Source of the DNA: Haemonchus contortus
Lineage: Eukaryota; Nematoda; Chromadorea; Rhabditida; Trichostrongylidae
Length of the DNA stretch: 64,000 nt
Assembly (NCBI GenBank): GCA_000469685.2
Contig: LS997566.1
Span: forward strand, 48,195,873 to 48,259,872
Direction: 5' to 3'
Shown here: piece by piece, positions 11,424-23,299 of the stretch
Numbering within the stretch: the first letter of the stretch is position 1
Layout: each line of letters opens with the position of its first letter
Notes under the pieces: model-generated
The model's input: only the letters and a program-made list of their open reading frames with translations
Databases searched by the model: none
Told to the model about the DNA's origin: nothing
Translations under genes and position numbers: made by a program

Positions 11424-11697
11424 TTTAGCGGTGAACAACTTTTATTTCCTTACCTAGTCAGTTTACAAAGCTGCAATGTATTCTGTGTGATTCTTCAGAA
11501 TATATAGAATAAATGTCATAATGATATATAGAACACTTCTCGATGGGGCACTGTTTGCTTCCATTACCGCGGAATTATTTTACGTGCCGGTTGATCCCCG
11601 AGTTCCGGACAGCACTGTACAATTTTCGTGACCAGCACACCATGTTGGAGGGAAGGGAGGAGCCAAATGGTACCTTGAAACAATCCTCGGTGCCAGA

Positions 11698-11886
11698 AGC
11701 TGCTTTCATTGTCCGCCGGCTGACGTAAAACGAATAAGTTCGTGTAAGAAATCTACGTCTGCTGCATTTCATTTCACGGTCAGATTCTCTACGGTCGGGT
11801 TCTGACCGTGAAATAAAATGCAGCAGACGTAGATTTCTTACACGAACTTATTCGTTTTACGTCAGCCGGCGGACTATGAAAGGAGC
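11698..11886. mobile_element. Hairpin MITE, near-perfect 85-bp arms
   Basis: Arms 11699-11784 and 11802-11885 are almost exact inverted copies around a loop of about 17 bp. The termini (GCTGCTTTCATTGTCCGCC and GGCTCCTTTCATAGTCCGCC) match those of the nested MITE at 491-698, placing both in one family. GCCAGA occurs on each side and may be the target duplication. Transcription would give one long hairpin RNA. Confidence 0.8.
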
Positions 11887-11899
11887 CAGACGTCACCAC

Positions 11900-14650
11900 C
11901 GATGTGGTCCATTTCGCACGCGCCCTATATCCCGCGCCGATCACGTGAAATGCACTCTCCCCCTGGACAACAGGACTCGGGAGATCGGCCAACGAAGACT
12001 TTGTGACTTCAAAAAGGAATAAAACAAGGTTCACATAGAAGTCCAATTCGAACATCGTTGAACTGCATTTGTTCTGGGAAACTAAAAGTACACATCAGAA
12101 CCTGAATACCTAATTAAAGAGAGAAGGTAAGGAAATAAATGGCCTTTTCATCAGGATATGCCGCTTACTTATGTTTGCTGTCTTGAACAGAGAAAAGCGT
12201 TTTAGCGTTCTGCAAAGACTTCTCAAAAATTATTGCGGAGCCCAAACAGTGGTATGTAGATTTTTTCTCGATCGATCCCTTCTAAATCATGGACGAAACA
12301 TCCTTCGAAATTGAGGACAGGCTTAAAATTATGCTATTCCGAAACAAAACTTCTTCAAATTTTCACAATATTATAAAGTTTGATGAATTGAGTTTAATGG
12401 GATAGTCGACTTTCAAAACACCCAGCTGAAGCGGAAATTAACAAAAAAAAAACACGAATTCACATCTGACAGGCAAAATTGTCTGTTACAGAGGAAACAG
12501 AACCTGGCCGAGTTATCTGGGGCAGGGACTACTAAACGAACATAAAGCAATATAGGCAAATGTTAAAAGAACAAGTACAGACAGTGAAAAGGCAACGTCG
12601 CGACAACTCAACAATTCCTAACATTTATCACAACAGGAATCCTTTGTTTCACTCATTTTCGTTGCTCCCAGTTAAATAACGCCCACGCTGTTAAAATACA
12701 GAAAATAGTGGCGATGTACTTGCAAATTTTTCAATTCGTTCGTCGGTACTTATTTCCGATCAGAGCTCGAAGCGAATCCGAAAACTAAGAACCAAATCCT
12801 CCTGAACGAGACATAGATCGAAAAGAAAAGAGGAAGTAAGAGAAGGATTCAAAGGCGTTCTTTTATGAAGAACGGCACACCCTCTCAGAGTGTAGAAATC
12901 GCAGCCAAAAAAAGTTTTTACGAAAGTTCGTTTTCATGATGAAGATTTTAGGCTGAGTCGCCATTGTCTCAAACTTTACTCATTAAACACATCAACTTCA
13001 GCAATATAAGAACATTACAATACAACCGCACAATTGAAATATTTCGTTTTTTGCAGTTGCGCCATTTTCAGAACTATTATAATGCCATTCAGTTCCGAGC
13101 TCAGAACACATTTCAAAATTATACACCCAAAGAAAAGATAGATGTTTGAACCGATTAACTCACAATGATCATATAATTCAAAGCAAAAATCAGGCAAAAG
13201 GACAGCTTCCAATGAGTTCACGATCGATATTTACCATCGCCGTACGACCTTGCATGTCAAAACTTATGAAAGCGTTTCCGGTCGAAATGTATTTCCACGG
13301 AGAAAATGTGGTGGGCGAAAAACTCGCCTAACGCACGAGACTGCGTCTGCCCTTCCTAGATCTATACCTCCTGGGAACAAGACGACGTAATCTGTCTGAT
13401 GACAGAAAAGATACCACCATTAAGTACAAAATTGAAATAACAACATAAGTAGGCTTATTTCTGGTTGCGATCTTACCATAAAAAAATACAACAATATCAG
13501 TCAGTGAAGGCATGCAGAATTACTTCCTTCCCTTTTACCTATCACTTATTCAACATTATGCCCATCACTCCTCTTTCCATGCGCTGGTGAAAACGAGGAA
13601 TCCGACCCAATTAAAGGTCTCTATAATCTTAGAGAGGCTCCAATCTATACATTTGCGTCGAACTCGACTTATCTTCCGTCAGTGGGCCAGTTCTAACCAA
13701 ATATAGCTTTATAGCAGCTCGCACTAGCTCGGAACAAGGATAAAATTACGAAGGCGGGAATGCGCCTCACCTCAACCCGGCACAGATTTACAAACAAGAG
13801 AATGCCTATTCACAACTCAGAGACTCATCCTTGATCGGGTGCACAGAGCATTCAAATAAATATTATATGTGGTTAGGACTTTTCTCTGCCAGAAACTCGA
13901 TCGGTTTGAGATATCCGTGAAATTGTAAGAAGCGATCCATAATGACCCTAAATTACCCTGCCCTCCTGCAAATCTTACCGCATTCGAATAATCATCATTC
14001 ATCAACCCCCTTACCGCTATACAGTATTCCGCTCCAGCGGATGTGACCCCCATTCAAATAACTATAATTCAAATAGCCCCAACTCACCACCCCCCCCCCC
14101 CCCAATAAAGAACCCGTCCACCTGCGAATCTGCGCCTCCGTTCAAGAGATTGAAGCTGGACAAAACCAGTCAACCATTTTCACATTGTACTGAAGTCGAA
14201 TTAGCGGCGCACTCTAGAGCGAATCGTGAACGCTTTATCCTCACAGACCAGTCACCTCCTTGAAGAACTGAGCGTGCACCCCATGAACATGCAATTACTT
14301 TTCGGATGGAACCCAAGTGCATGGCACAATCTGAGCAGTAATTTCAATACTTGAAGGTACCTGTTCACAGAGCTCGATGAGCTGAGTTTAGCGGTATCTT
14401 CAGCTCCTGGAATATACCATTCTCAATCGACTGTGTAAAAAACACGATAAAGACGCGGGTTCACAGTATTTGCGTGACTTTTCGAGTTCTTACGGCGAGT
14501 ACTGTATAGCAGATTTACGCTAGCTTATAGTTGCTTACTGCTCGCTTGACGGCTAAGAACTGATGTTCTTATTTAATAAGTTGATTGAAAAATTTAAGAG
14601 GGTTTTTTGAAAGCTCCCGAGCTTTCGACTATTAATCGATACCAACAATA
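11900..14650. other. AT-rich region without recognised genes; poly-C at 14090-14103
   Basis: Short open frames only. The 13200-13330 stretch reads for about 40 codons (SIFTIAVRPCMSKLMKAF) but lacks clear splice sites or homology. A 14-C tract lies at 14090-14103. Confidence 0.5.
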
Positions 14651-14654
14651 AATC

Positions 14655-15813
14655 ATGTGGTAGTGCTGGAAGTTTCTATAACCTTCTCCGTAATGAGTAT
14701 GTATAGGGGCGCTTCCTCTTTAGCTTAAATCACGATGTCAAGTCCACGAGAACATGTTCGATACATCACCCTCTACGAGAGGCACGGAACCGGGGTGGCG
14801 GCAACCGTTCGCAACATCAACGGCGTATTAGGGGAAGACACCAATTCCATCGCTACGGTCCATCGCTGGTTCGCCCTCTACAAGGAAGGAGACACGAGCT
14901 TCAAGGACGAGCCTCGACCGGGACGCCTTTCGCTGTCGACGACTCCGTCATTCTCGATATCGTCAAAGAGGATCCGGAAGGTAACATTTTCTCGTCAGCG
15001 GTCTTGCGACTAGACTTGGGTGTGCCCATCAAAAGTTCTCGGTCGCCTTCAGGCCGTCGGATACAGAAAAACGCTGACTCGATGAATACTTCATGTCTTG
15101 AGCGATAGCACGCGATACACCCGAATATCCATTTGTCAGTCTCTCCTTCTCCTCCCGCACCCCAAGCAGTTCCTGGAGAACCTAGTTACTGGGGATGAAA
15201 GCTTGATCCTCCACGTCGCTGAGAAGCACCGCGCCGCCTGGCTCCCGCGAGGAGAACAGCCGCCGACACAGGACCCGCCCTCCACCTTGAGAAGTTTTTC
15301 CTTTGCTCCTCTTAAGATTCAAAAGGAATGATGTACAACGAACTGCTCAAGCAAGACCACACCGTCACCATTAGTGAGCAGCAGAAAATTGCGGATGCCG
15401 TTCGAGAAAAAGGGCCCAGGCAAACTTCTATGCACCTCTTCCATGACGACGCTAGGATTCACATAAGTTAAGAGACCCCTGCAAAATTGGAGGAGGTAGG
15501 CTTTGACAAGCTTCTCCATCTATCCTATTCACATGATATTGCCCCTCTCAAATTTGCACTTGTTCCCTCATGGCTTTCTAGCAAAAAAAAATAATAATTT
15601 GTCAACCATGATCACCTCGAACACGTGGTCGATGACTTCTTTGACTCCCAATCTTCCTAGTTCCGAGAGAAGGGAATTGCTGACCTGCCGGATTAGGTGG
15701 GACAGTGTTATAACCATCGATGTTAATTATATTGTTGATTAGCTTGCATTGCTGAGTTGTAGAACAAAACAGAAAAAAATCACGACCGTATTAAAACTTT
15801 CTGACCCACCCAA
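14655..15813 (+). mobile_element. mariner-family DNA transposon, decayed
   Basis: The element surrounds a broken mariner transposase. The right end (15785-15813) read in reverse is TTGGGTGGGTCAGAAAGTTT, close to typical mariner termini. A diverged partner lies at about 14655-14683. The implied length is about 1.16 kb, near the usual 1.3 kb for mariner. Confidence 0.7.
14735..15739 (+). pseudogene. mariner transposase pseudogene
   Basis: The N-terminal part (14735-14940) carries the paired HTH region of mariner transposases: HVRYITLYERHGTG, then VHRWFALYKEGDTSFKDEP RPGR in frame. After a frameshift, VTGDESLILHV (about 15190) corresponds to the block with the first catalytic Asp. DDARIHIS (about 15450), KLEEVGFDKL and a final NHDHLEHVVDDFFDSQ (about 15605) follow in shifted frames, ending at a stop near 15740. 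Several frameshifts and stops make it non-functional. The family catalyses cut-and-paste transposition with a DD34D triad. Clade assignment would need an alignment. Confidence 0.85.
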
Positions 15814-15819
15814 TAAATG

Positions 15820-17480
15820 GGAGCAATTCAACGGGAAATGTACCCATGCCACATCGACTTCCGGAGGAACAAGCGAGTTCCACAAAACAGGAATATATGC
15901 AGATCCGAACGCGTCATTGTGCAAGAGATTTCAACTCGAAACCAGTCGAATGGAAAATAATGAAAATGGATATTACTGCAATGATCTTAGACTGCAGACT
16001 AATTGTAAGCCAGAGAAGTTGCAGGAGCCACAGGCCATATTCATGCTTCTAGAACATTTTCTACCACCGAGGAGTAGTGTTGACACAATTTATCATTCCG
16101 GAATGCGATCATTCCCCTTGTTATATTTCTTCCACTTGAGACTGTGCAACTGAATTCTAGAAAAAACAGGACGGGTTTCTTCATAGAAGCTCTTCCCATC
16201 TAGTTGATCGAACAATAAGACACACAATGCTGAAAGAAACCTTTTATCTTCTTCTTGGCTCCCGCCTCATCTAAGGTAAATCGAGAACATATGCTGAGTT
16301 ATCATTATGAACTTCTTCAAGTCGTCTCTGCTTCGCTATTGTGTTATTCAGCGTCAAGGATCTGAACGGACAGGAGGTGTGAATATGTTAGACAACTTTT
16401 CGTTACCCGCCATTGTGCCATCAGGATGAACACGATCGGCTCTATGGTTCCTTGATAGGCAACTGATTAAGCACCAAAAACAGCTCTTTTGCAACAAAGC
16501 AGGATGGGTATCTCGCACGATCCACAGCAACGTTTAGTCATGCTTGGCACAAGCATGAGTGATCTCGCATGAACAAATACACGACAGTCCACAAATTTCG
16601 CCAAGAGTCAGAAAAAAAACCTCAAAATCAAAAAAAAATGTGCAATCTTGTCGTGTTCTATTATAAATTTAGGAAAACATCCAATCATACTAAAGGAGGG
16701 ACAGAACGAGTTTCGACAATCCTCTCCTGTTGTGACGCTTGCAGTGAGGAAACTTTTCACAACCAAACTTCTGGACTTTTGAAAACTTGAATTGGTTTCT
16801 GTGATTTAAGAATCGATAAGCAAGTAGTGTACACCCTCACGACAGCTTGATATTCCGCCTCTGAACTTGCCTTGAACATGGATCTATGCTGCTCTGCGAA
16901 ATGGGGGAGTTCATGCAGTTAGCCTGAGAAAGCATGGAATACTTTCATGGAATTCCCGACCTAACTCTACTTTGCACAGCTAGAAATGATTTTAACAGTT
17001 AGCTATGCTCCGGAATTCAGATTAATTTTACGCGGAAACTTTGAATTTTTTTTAAATCAGGAGGTCCGTAAAACAAGGGTGGGAGACGGTTTGGCACAAG
17101 TTACTGATTTAAAGCGTTGATGGAGTCTTCGCACAACTCAAAATGATGACGGTCTTGCCAGAGGTGCTTCAAGATACAGCGACGCTCTGAAATTTCTACG
17201 GGAATCAATACCTTCATAAGAGATTATTTAAATAAAGCACACCTTTTGCAACAATTTAGAACTAAATGTAAAATGAGGAACTCCTCGGAAACGTGACTCC
17301 GGGTAAACGGTTCTGTTTTATTCTGATCGAAAGACAGTTTTCATCAAGGCAAGATAGTAGTAAACAGCTACAAAGTTCAGTATAAAGCTGCTAACTTACA
17401 AGTAGGGGTTGCCGAATGCTGGGTTATGGTCTGATGTGAGTTGTGATGATCAAACTAACTTCGACGAACTAAAACAGCAG
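15820..17480. other. Region without recognised genes
   Basis: The frame at 15749-16153 is open for 134 codons but shows no domain, and the first part overlaps the mariner terminus. Nothing else stands out; composition is AT-rich. Confidence 0.45.
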
Positions 17481-17486
17481 ACAAAA

Positions 17487-17900
17487 TCTTACTATATATA
17501 ACCGCTAACTGTGTCTGTTGACTTGCCTGTGTGTTTATGTTTGTGTTTGTGCGTGTGTGTGTCTGTGAAATTCATAATTCCTGTTCTCATGTACCTACAT
17601 ATGTTCCCATGTAATTTGAAACTTAAATGCTCCGTGTCGGGGCGTTCAAATTCCCAATGTGGTAGGGGTACAGGCGGCAAGATGAGAACACTGAAGGTAG
17701 GTGACACGACTGGATTCCGCCCTCAGCAAACGAGAGAGAGTTGGAATTGTTAGTCTGAACCAAAACGTCCAAACTTGGAAGAATGTAGGGGCGGGTAAAC
17801 TTAAACAAAAAAGTATTGGCATGCCTCATGCACATAAACATGTGTGTTGGCTGTTGTGGCACATTACGTTACCTTTCAAATCTTCATCGACAAAAAACTA
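17487..17900 (+). mobile_element. Helitron 5' end fragment (group B/C)
   Basis: Starts A|TCTTACTATATATAACCGC, then a GT-rich tract (GTGTGTCTGTG). A diverged copy of the array unit follows, with TTCATAATTCCTG and GGGGTACAGGCGGCAAGATG. No 3' hairpin or CTRR end was found, so the copy is probably truncated. Confidence 0.55.
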
Positions 17901-18060
17901 ACACGGTTCTACCAATTCCAAGAAATCTTCTGGTGTTGATGAATGCAGTAGTTGGCTAGGTCACAACTGCATTTTTTTCATTTTACATCCCTCTATGTTC
18001 GCCACCAGAGTTCTGCGAAGAGAAACAGCAAAAGCAAAGAAATCAACGCATGAAAAACCT

Positions 18061-18575
18061 CAAAGGCACACTTCACGATAAAAATGGTTTAGGAGTTTCC
18101 CCTATACATAGTATGAATTCGAGGCTCCACCCTTTTACCATAACTGTCGTTATAAGGGCGAAAAACGTCTTCGATAGGGCACATTAAGGAACCAGAGATT
18201 GTATTGTGTGCATGCCACACCCCTAGTGGACGAGTTTCAACGGCTTTGCAGAGTCTGCACTACTCATAAGGGAACCAGTGTATGAAGTTCAAACAATTTA
18301 TCATGACCCATACTGACAGTGAAAGGCAGTTCTGGACAGTTATGGTTTGATGCAGACAGCTCTTTGCACGATGAGAGCAAGTTAAACCCCGTCCAAAAAC
18401 CCCTTCGGCTTGATTCGGGGATCCCATACAACCTCCACTTCCACTACTTCAAAAAACTTGAAGCAGGCGGATTTTTTCGCTTTCTTCGCCGCCAAAATAC
18501 TCCTCTACATCAACACTTTCGCTTTTCAACCTAAAAAGGGTACCTCAAGATTATCGTGAACTGTGCCTTCAAAGC
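18061..18575. mobile_element. MITE, TIR AAGGCACAGTTCACGATAA (copy 2, reverse orientation)
   Basis: Termini at 18062-18080 and 18551-18575 are inverted copies. The full length aligns in reverse with 36-765 except that the nested 491-698 MITE is absent. This copy is therefore the empty-site reference for that insertion. Confidence 0.8.
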
Positions 18576-18579
18576 AGCG

Positions 18580-21500
18580 AAAACTGAACAAATTGAATGC
18601 AAAAGACTTGAAGGTTTGTGTTGTTCTGAAAGCTTTTTGCAGCAATGAAAGTTATACACATTAATGTATCAGTATTTTGCTTTTTTGAGAAGACTAATGG
18701 TAAGTAGAATATCACGTACTACAGCACTACCTTTGATACCATTAGGCGGGAGAATAAGTTTAATTAAGATCGTCTGAAAGGGTTTTCCCCAAACTGAGCC
18801 GTGGTTCCAATTTATGGCTATGTGCCTAGTACTATTTGTAGAACAATTTTTTACCGAAGTGCTTTGCTAGAACATCTCGGAGTGAATCATCTCTTATCGG
18901 AGTGGAAGCAAGCAGTAATCGAGCCGAGAGAATATTTTACATTCCATATCAGGCATTGAATGATTTTGCTCACGAATATACAAAAGCGGAGAAGTCACAA
19001 TTACTCGGAATGTGTTCGAAAATGGCATTCGACGTATAGTTCAAATTATCTTAACTATGATTGGTTGAGAACACATAATCTTGAAACGTCCCGTAAACTT
19101 GCAGTGTTATAGGTTTTCGATGCCAGTCGAACAGAAAAAAATCTTTAGTAAAAGTAAAAGTTCAAATTTTGAAAAACAGCGCATCAATTTTGAAAGCATT
19201 CAATTTAGTATGATCAAAGAGGAATCTTCAGGTCACGAAATGATCCAAGATGTGTCTTCAGCCACGATAGGACCCACTCTCTCTGCTAGCAATGCAGTTA
19301 AAAAAACAGCGAAGGATGAGACTGTGCACCTGATAAAGGAGAAATTCGATTCGTGAAGACAACCGATCGCGATTTTTTACATGCTTCGAAGAAAGGAACA
19401 CTACGAGCGATTAGTCAACGGTAAGGTAATTCGAATGTGAGCGCGAAGAGCAATGACAAGGAAGAATACAAAGGAGCGCCAACGAAACCACTTGCAACCT
19501 TCACTGGAACAGCGTGAGGTCATGTCACGGACGATCTCGGCTGTGCCTCGATTCTGGTAAGTGAACTATTTAGACTCCTCAGTGATGATACACAAAAAGA
19601 CGGAACACAGGGCAACACATGGCGGTAGCGCTAGCCATTTGTTGAACGGACGTCTGGCGAAAGCAGCGGTTGATGAGAACAATGTGTAGAGGCTGAGAGT
19701 CATCACCACCCGACAACACAACTCTTCCAGCCGCAAATTCCTATCTGAATCGCGGGTCGTGAAATATTTTCACTTTACCTTTGAAAGTTCCGCCCCTCCA
19801 AGTACATATAATCCAATGACAGGACAAATCCTTCAGAGCTCTTCTGGGATGATTACGGGCATAAAATTTAAAGCCCATGGTAGGTTAATTCTTTTAATCA
19901 CCAGTGCAAGAGTGAGTGATATGATCGGAAAATCCTCGCCAAGACTTCCTAGGTGGTGTTGCTAAGGGAAGGACGTTACCACGTGACAGCTTCTGCGAAA
20001 GTGTAAATTGACGACGCACCGGGCATAAGGAGGACATTCCAACAGAATTTTTCACGATGAAAAATTCATGAAAAACCTATTTTTAACACCTAACAATATG
20101 AAGTATGAGCAACGAATTGAAGGCCAAACTTAGGGAGTTCTAAAACCTCATTCGATAGACCCAGTGTTGCAGAGCTTGAGCGATTGATCGAGATAGTTGA
20201 AGAAGATATGCTGAACGTACGAAACTGTGAATTGATTCAAATGTGGTCTGGGATATAGTGCTCACTGTGGAGTAAAGGTCAGCAACTGATTACATTCTGA
20301 GGGTGCAGGCAACAGCCGTAAAATTTTCAGTCCTATCACCAGCCAACAGCAAAGGCCATGGCTATTTATCGTTTTCCGCGGTTGTACGTTGTGACTCGCA
20401 CACACACAACAATTGTCGCCTTCCCTTTCTTCCCCGTTAGCCTTTCCGCAGCACTGACCTTTGCTGATATTGAGATAGGGATGCGCGCAAGGGAACAAAC
20501 TGCTACGCGTCCGTGCTAAACAAAAGCTCAGATGTCTCATCGGTGAAAAGATCACGCCACTTGACGTCCGTCTCCGACCCCTTCGAAAAAGTCGCAGCAT
20601 TGAGATCTTTCGAAACACTCATTTATCATGGTAAAATACAACATCAGAACTTATCTGTAGAGCATACATACCACTTCCTGGTGACCTATTTATAGTCAAC
20701 AACGTACAATGAACAATTTGCGCAAATCTTCTTCTAACCTGAAGAATACTTCCAAAAAATACTACTGATAAACCAAAACATTTACTCAAACAGTGATCTG
20801 CTGTTCACAGTCAAACCGCTGCACTCGTCACTTGCCTAACTTGCCGACCTATTGAACAGAATTCGCTAGAACGCCAGTAATATTCGAAGTCGTGCCCACC
20901 GGAGCAAATGTATGTAGTCTAGTAGAACTATCTTCGAAGAACACAAAGCATGTCCACCTTTCTGTTTAGGGTTTTTATGAGTAAGTATGACCAATAGGCT
21001 GTAGGGTCCAGAGTCCTGGCCCTTCAAGCAAAGCTTGAGCTAGGGTGGGTCAACCGAATCAGAAAGACTAGCAAGGAGCTGGATGTTCTTTATTCTCCTC
21101 ACTGCTTTCTTGAGTGCCTAACTGGTCCTGCCGCTCACTTCCTACTGCTTAAATTTGAATCTAGATCATTAATCGCTGATTGTTCAAGCTATTTAGAAGA
21201 GGTAGGTGTAACATTAAGAGATGTTGATACATGAAAGACAAAGACGTTGAATGAATAGGGAGAAGTCCGTTCTGCACAGTTTTGTCCCGTTTTAAATTAC
21301 ATGCAAAAACTTTTTTACACTCGCTGTCGAATTCACCAAATCAGCAAATCTCGGTTGTTTGACTTTACGAGTTATAAATGAGCAATCTAAAGATCGAGGT
21401 AGGTTACTCCCGGATATTCGCTTTCCCATTTGAATTGACACGCGCTCTAGAGGACGTACATATCTGAAAAGTCGACGCAAGATGGCATCGTTCTTCTTCA

Positions 21501-21830
21501 TCCCCTTCGTAGAATGAATTGATACGACGCATCTTCTCCCCCACGATTTTATTATAAATACTGCAGTAGCTCTCCAGATAGTTTCTGCGATATGTTCCTT
21601 TTCCTTCTGAACACTTCAGAGTGTTGCTAGTGTTATGTATTGAAAATTTAAACTGATCGCATGATTGCTTGCTTTTTCATTCAGCTACTCAAATACTGCA
21701 GGTTCGTAGGAAAATAATCTTAAGAGCCAAAAGCCGAACTCATCGACTTTGAGGAAAATGAATACCCATTATTAGTATGATCACGTACAATATCAATTTT
21801 AATCGACTAATTACCAAAGGCACGCATGGC
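18580..21830. other. Region without recognised genes
   Basis: Open frames at 19081-19356 (+, 91 codons) and 20262-20618 (-, 118 codons) have no recognisable domain or clear splice context. I leave them unannotated. No repeat shared with other parts of the window was noticed. Confidence 0.45.
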
Positions 21831-21948
21831 CACAGGTTCGAATCCTAATTCGATATTCGCCTAAACCTTTCGGGGTCGGTTAAATGGTACCAAACTCGAA
21901 TGCATGGGCGCCCCTCTCTCCTATTGCGGATAAATGGTAAAGTTTTGG

Positions 21949-21998
21949 GTTTTGGGCGTTAATCAATCTTTCTGACGTTATCGATTAGCGCCCAAAAC
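21949..21998. repeat. Short inverted repeat / hairpin
   Basis: GTTTTGGGCGTTAATC (21949-21964) pairs with GATTAGCGCCCAAAAC (21983-21998) with one mismatch. Just upstream (21834-21885) are GGTTCGAATCC and GGGGTCGG, which may be a tRNA-derived SINE fragment, but no A box could be placed. Confidence 0.5.
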
Positions 21999-22285
21999 TC
22001 AAGACTCTAGGTTCAGCAATAATTAACAGAAGATAGAGGGTGATTCTCCTTATACAACAAGTGCGGTAGAGCCGTTTGGTCCGGAGACGAGGGATGGTAG
22101 ATAATTCCAGTCATTTGTTGAAATAAAAAAATATGCTCTGATTACTGGTTTGAGTCTTCAGGAGTTCTTAATTCCCGTTTTTACAGATATGCTTTCTCAA
22201 GTGATTGAGAGATGAAACTTGCCTGCCAAACAATTTAAAAAGAAAATTCGATCAAGATAAGGTTATCCTTTGCAAATAGATTAAA

Positions 22286-23293
22286 CCAGGCGGCTACGCA
22301 CGCTCTCGCGCGCGCTAGGGGCTCTAGCCATGAGAGGTGGAGCCGCATGAGCTGATTTTCATTATAGACCTTTATCGGATTTATGAGTTTCCGCTCAAAA
22401 CTCGCCTCCTGCGGGTGGAGTCTGATCCTGCCACCCACCATAAGTGTTCCCATCCTGTCGCCTGTACTCCTACCAAGTTTGAACTTTCTATGTCCATGGG
22501 GACAGGAGTTACGAATTTTCGCACAAACCCCGTCCCTTGTGGGCGGAGTCTGGTTCTTCCACCCACCATGAGTTCCCCCATCACGGTATCTGTATTCCTA
22601 ACAAGTTTGAACTTTCTAGGTCCGTGGAGACATGAGTTATGAATTTTCGCCCAAACCCCGCCCCTTGTGGGCGGAGTCCGGTTCTGCCGCCCACCATAGG
22701 TTTTGCCTCCATTAGGCCTGTACTCCTACCAAATTTGAACTCTCTAGGTCCATGGGAACTGGAATTATGGAGTTCCGTATATAAATGTAAGAAGGGATAA
22801 GAGCTTCGAGGCACGCTCCGCCCATTGTGGGCGGGCCTCCGCTGACGTCATATATGCTGGAGATACCTTCGACAATACCTCTCCTATATCAACTTTTTCC
22901 TGCTCTGTTGGCTTTCTCCGAACCGAGTTATAAATGTTTTCATAAAGCATTGCATTTCTGGAGAACGCCCCGCACATCGGGGGTGGGTCTCCCCAGTTCG
23001 ATCTAACTTACCAATGCACACCTCTAGCCACCTTTAAACTCCAGTTTTGAAGCCGTCTTGTTACTGAATTTGAAATCGTGGTCCTCAGTAGGGCTCATTT
23101 CGAGGCACGCCACGCCCACTGTGGGCGGGGCTCTGCCAAGCTGATGTGCGTTTTATACTTCTCGAGACCTGGCCCACCCATCCCACACTTGACCCGGTCT
23201 CTCCAGGCAGAGCTAAAGGAGCTAAGGAATTTCGTGACAGACATACAGACAGACGGACAGACAGACAGACTAAGCGCTTTATAGTAAGTAGGA
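22286..23293 (-). mobile_element. Non-autonomous Helitron, group B, copy 1
   Basis: Read on the minus strand it starts A|TCCTACTTACTATAAAGCGC with a (GTCTGT)n tract. It carries repeated GC-box modules such as CCGCCCACAGTGGGCG and ends with hairpin GCGCGCGAGAGCGTGC, a 12-nt spacer and CTGG|T. Its left half (22390-22800) is a tandem array of about 110-bp units. The right half aligns with 35215-35660 in the opposite orientation. Confidence 0.85.
22390..22800 (-). repeat. Tandem array of about 110-bp GC-box units
   Basis: Each unit contains AAGTTTGAACTTTCTAGGTC, a (G/A)ACAGGAGTTATGAATTTTCG-like block and CCGCCC...GGGCGGAGTC. The same unit recurs at 32290-32570, 42100-42600, 43440-44170, 56620-56860 and 57370-57570. 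Confidence 0.8.
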
Positions 23294-23299
23294 TGGATG

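Noticed and set aside
21800..21900. tRNA gene suggested by GGTTCGAATCC
   Set aside because: No cloverleaf is possible. At most it is a tRNA-derived SINE fragment, noted under the nearby hairpin.
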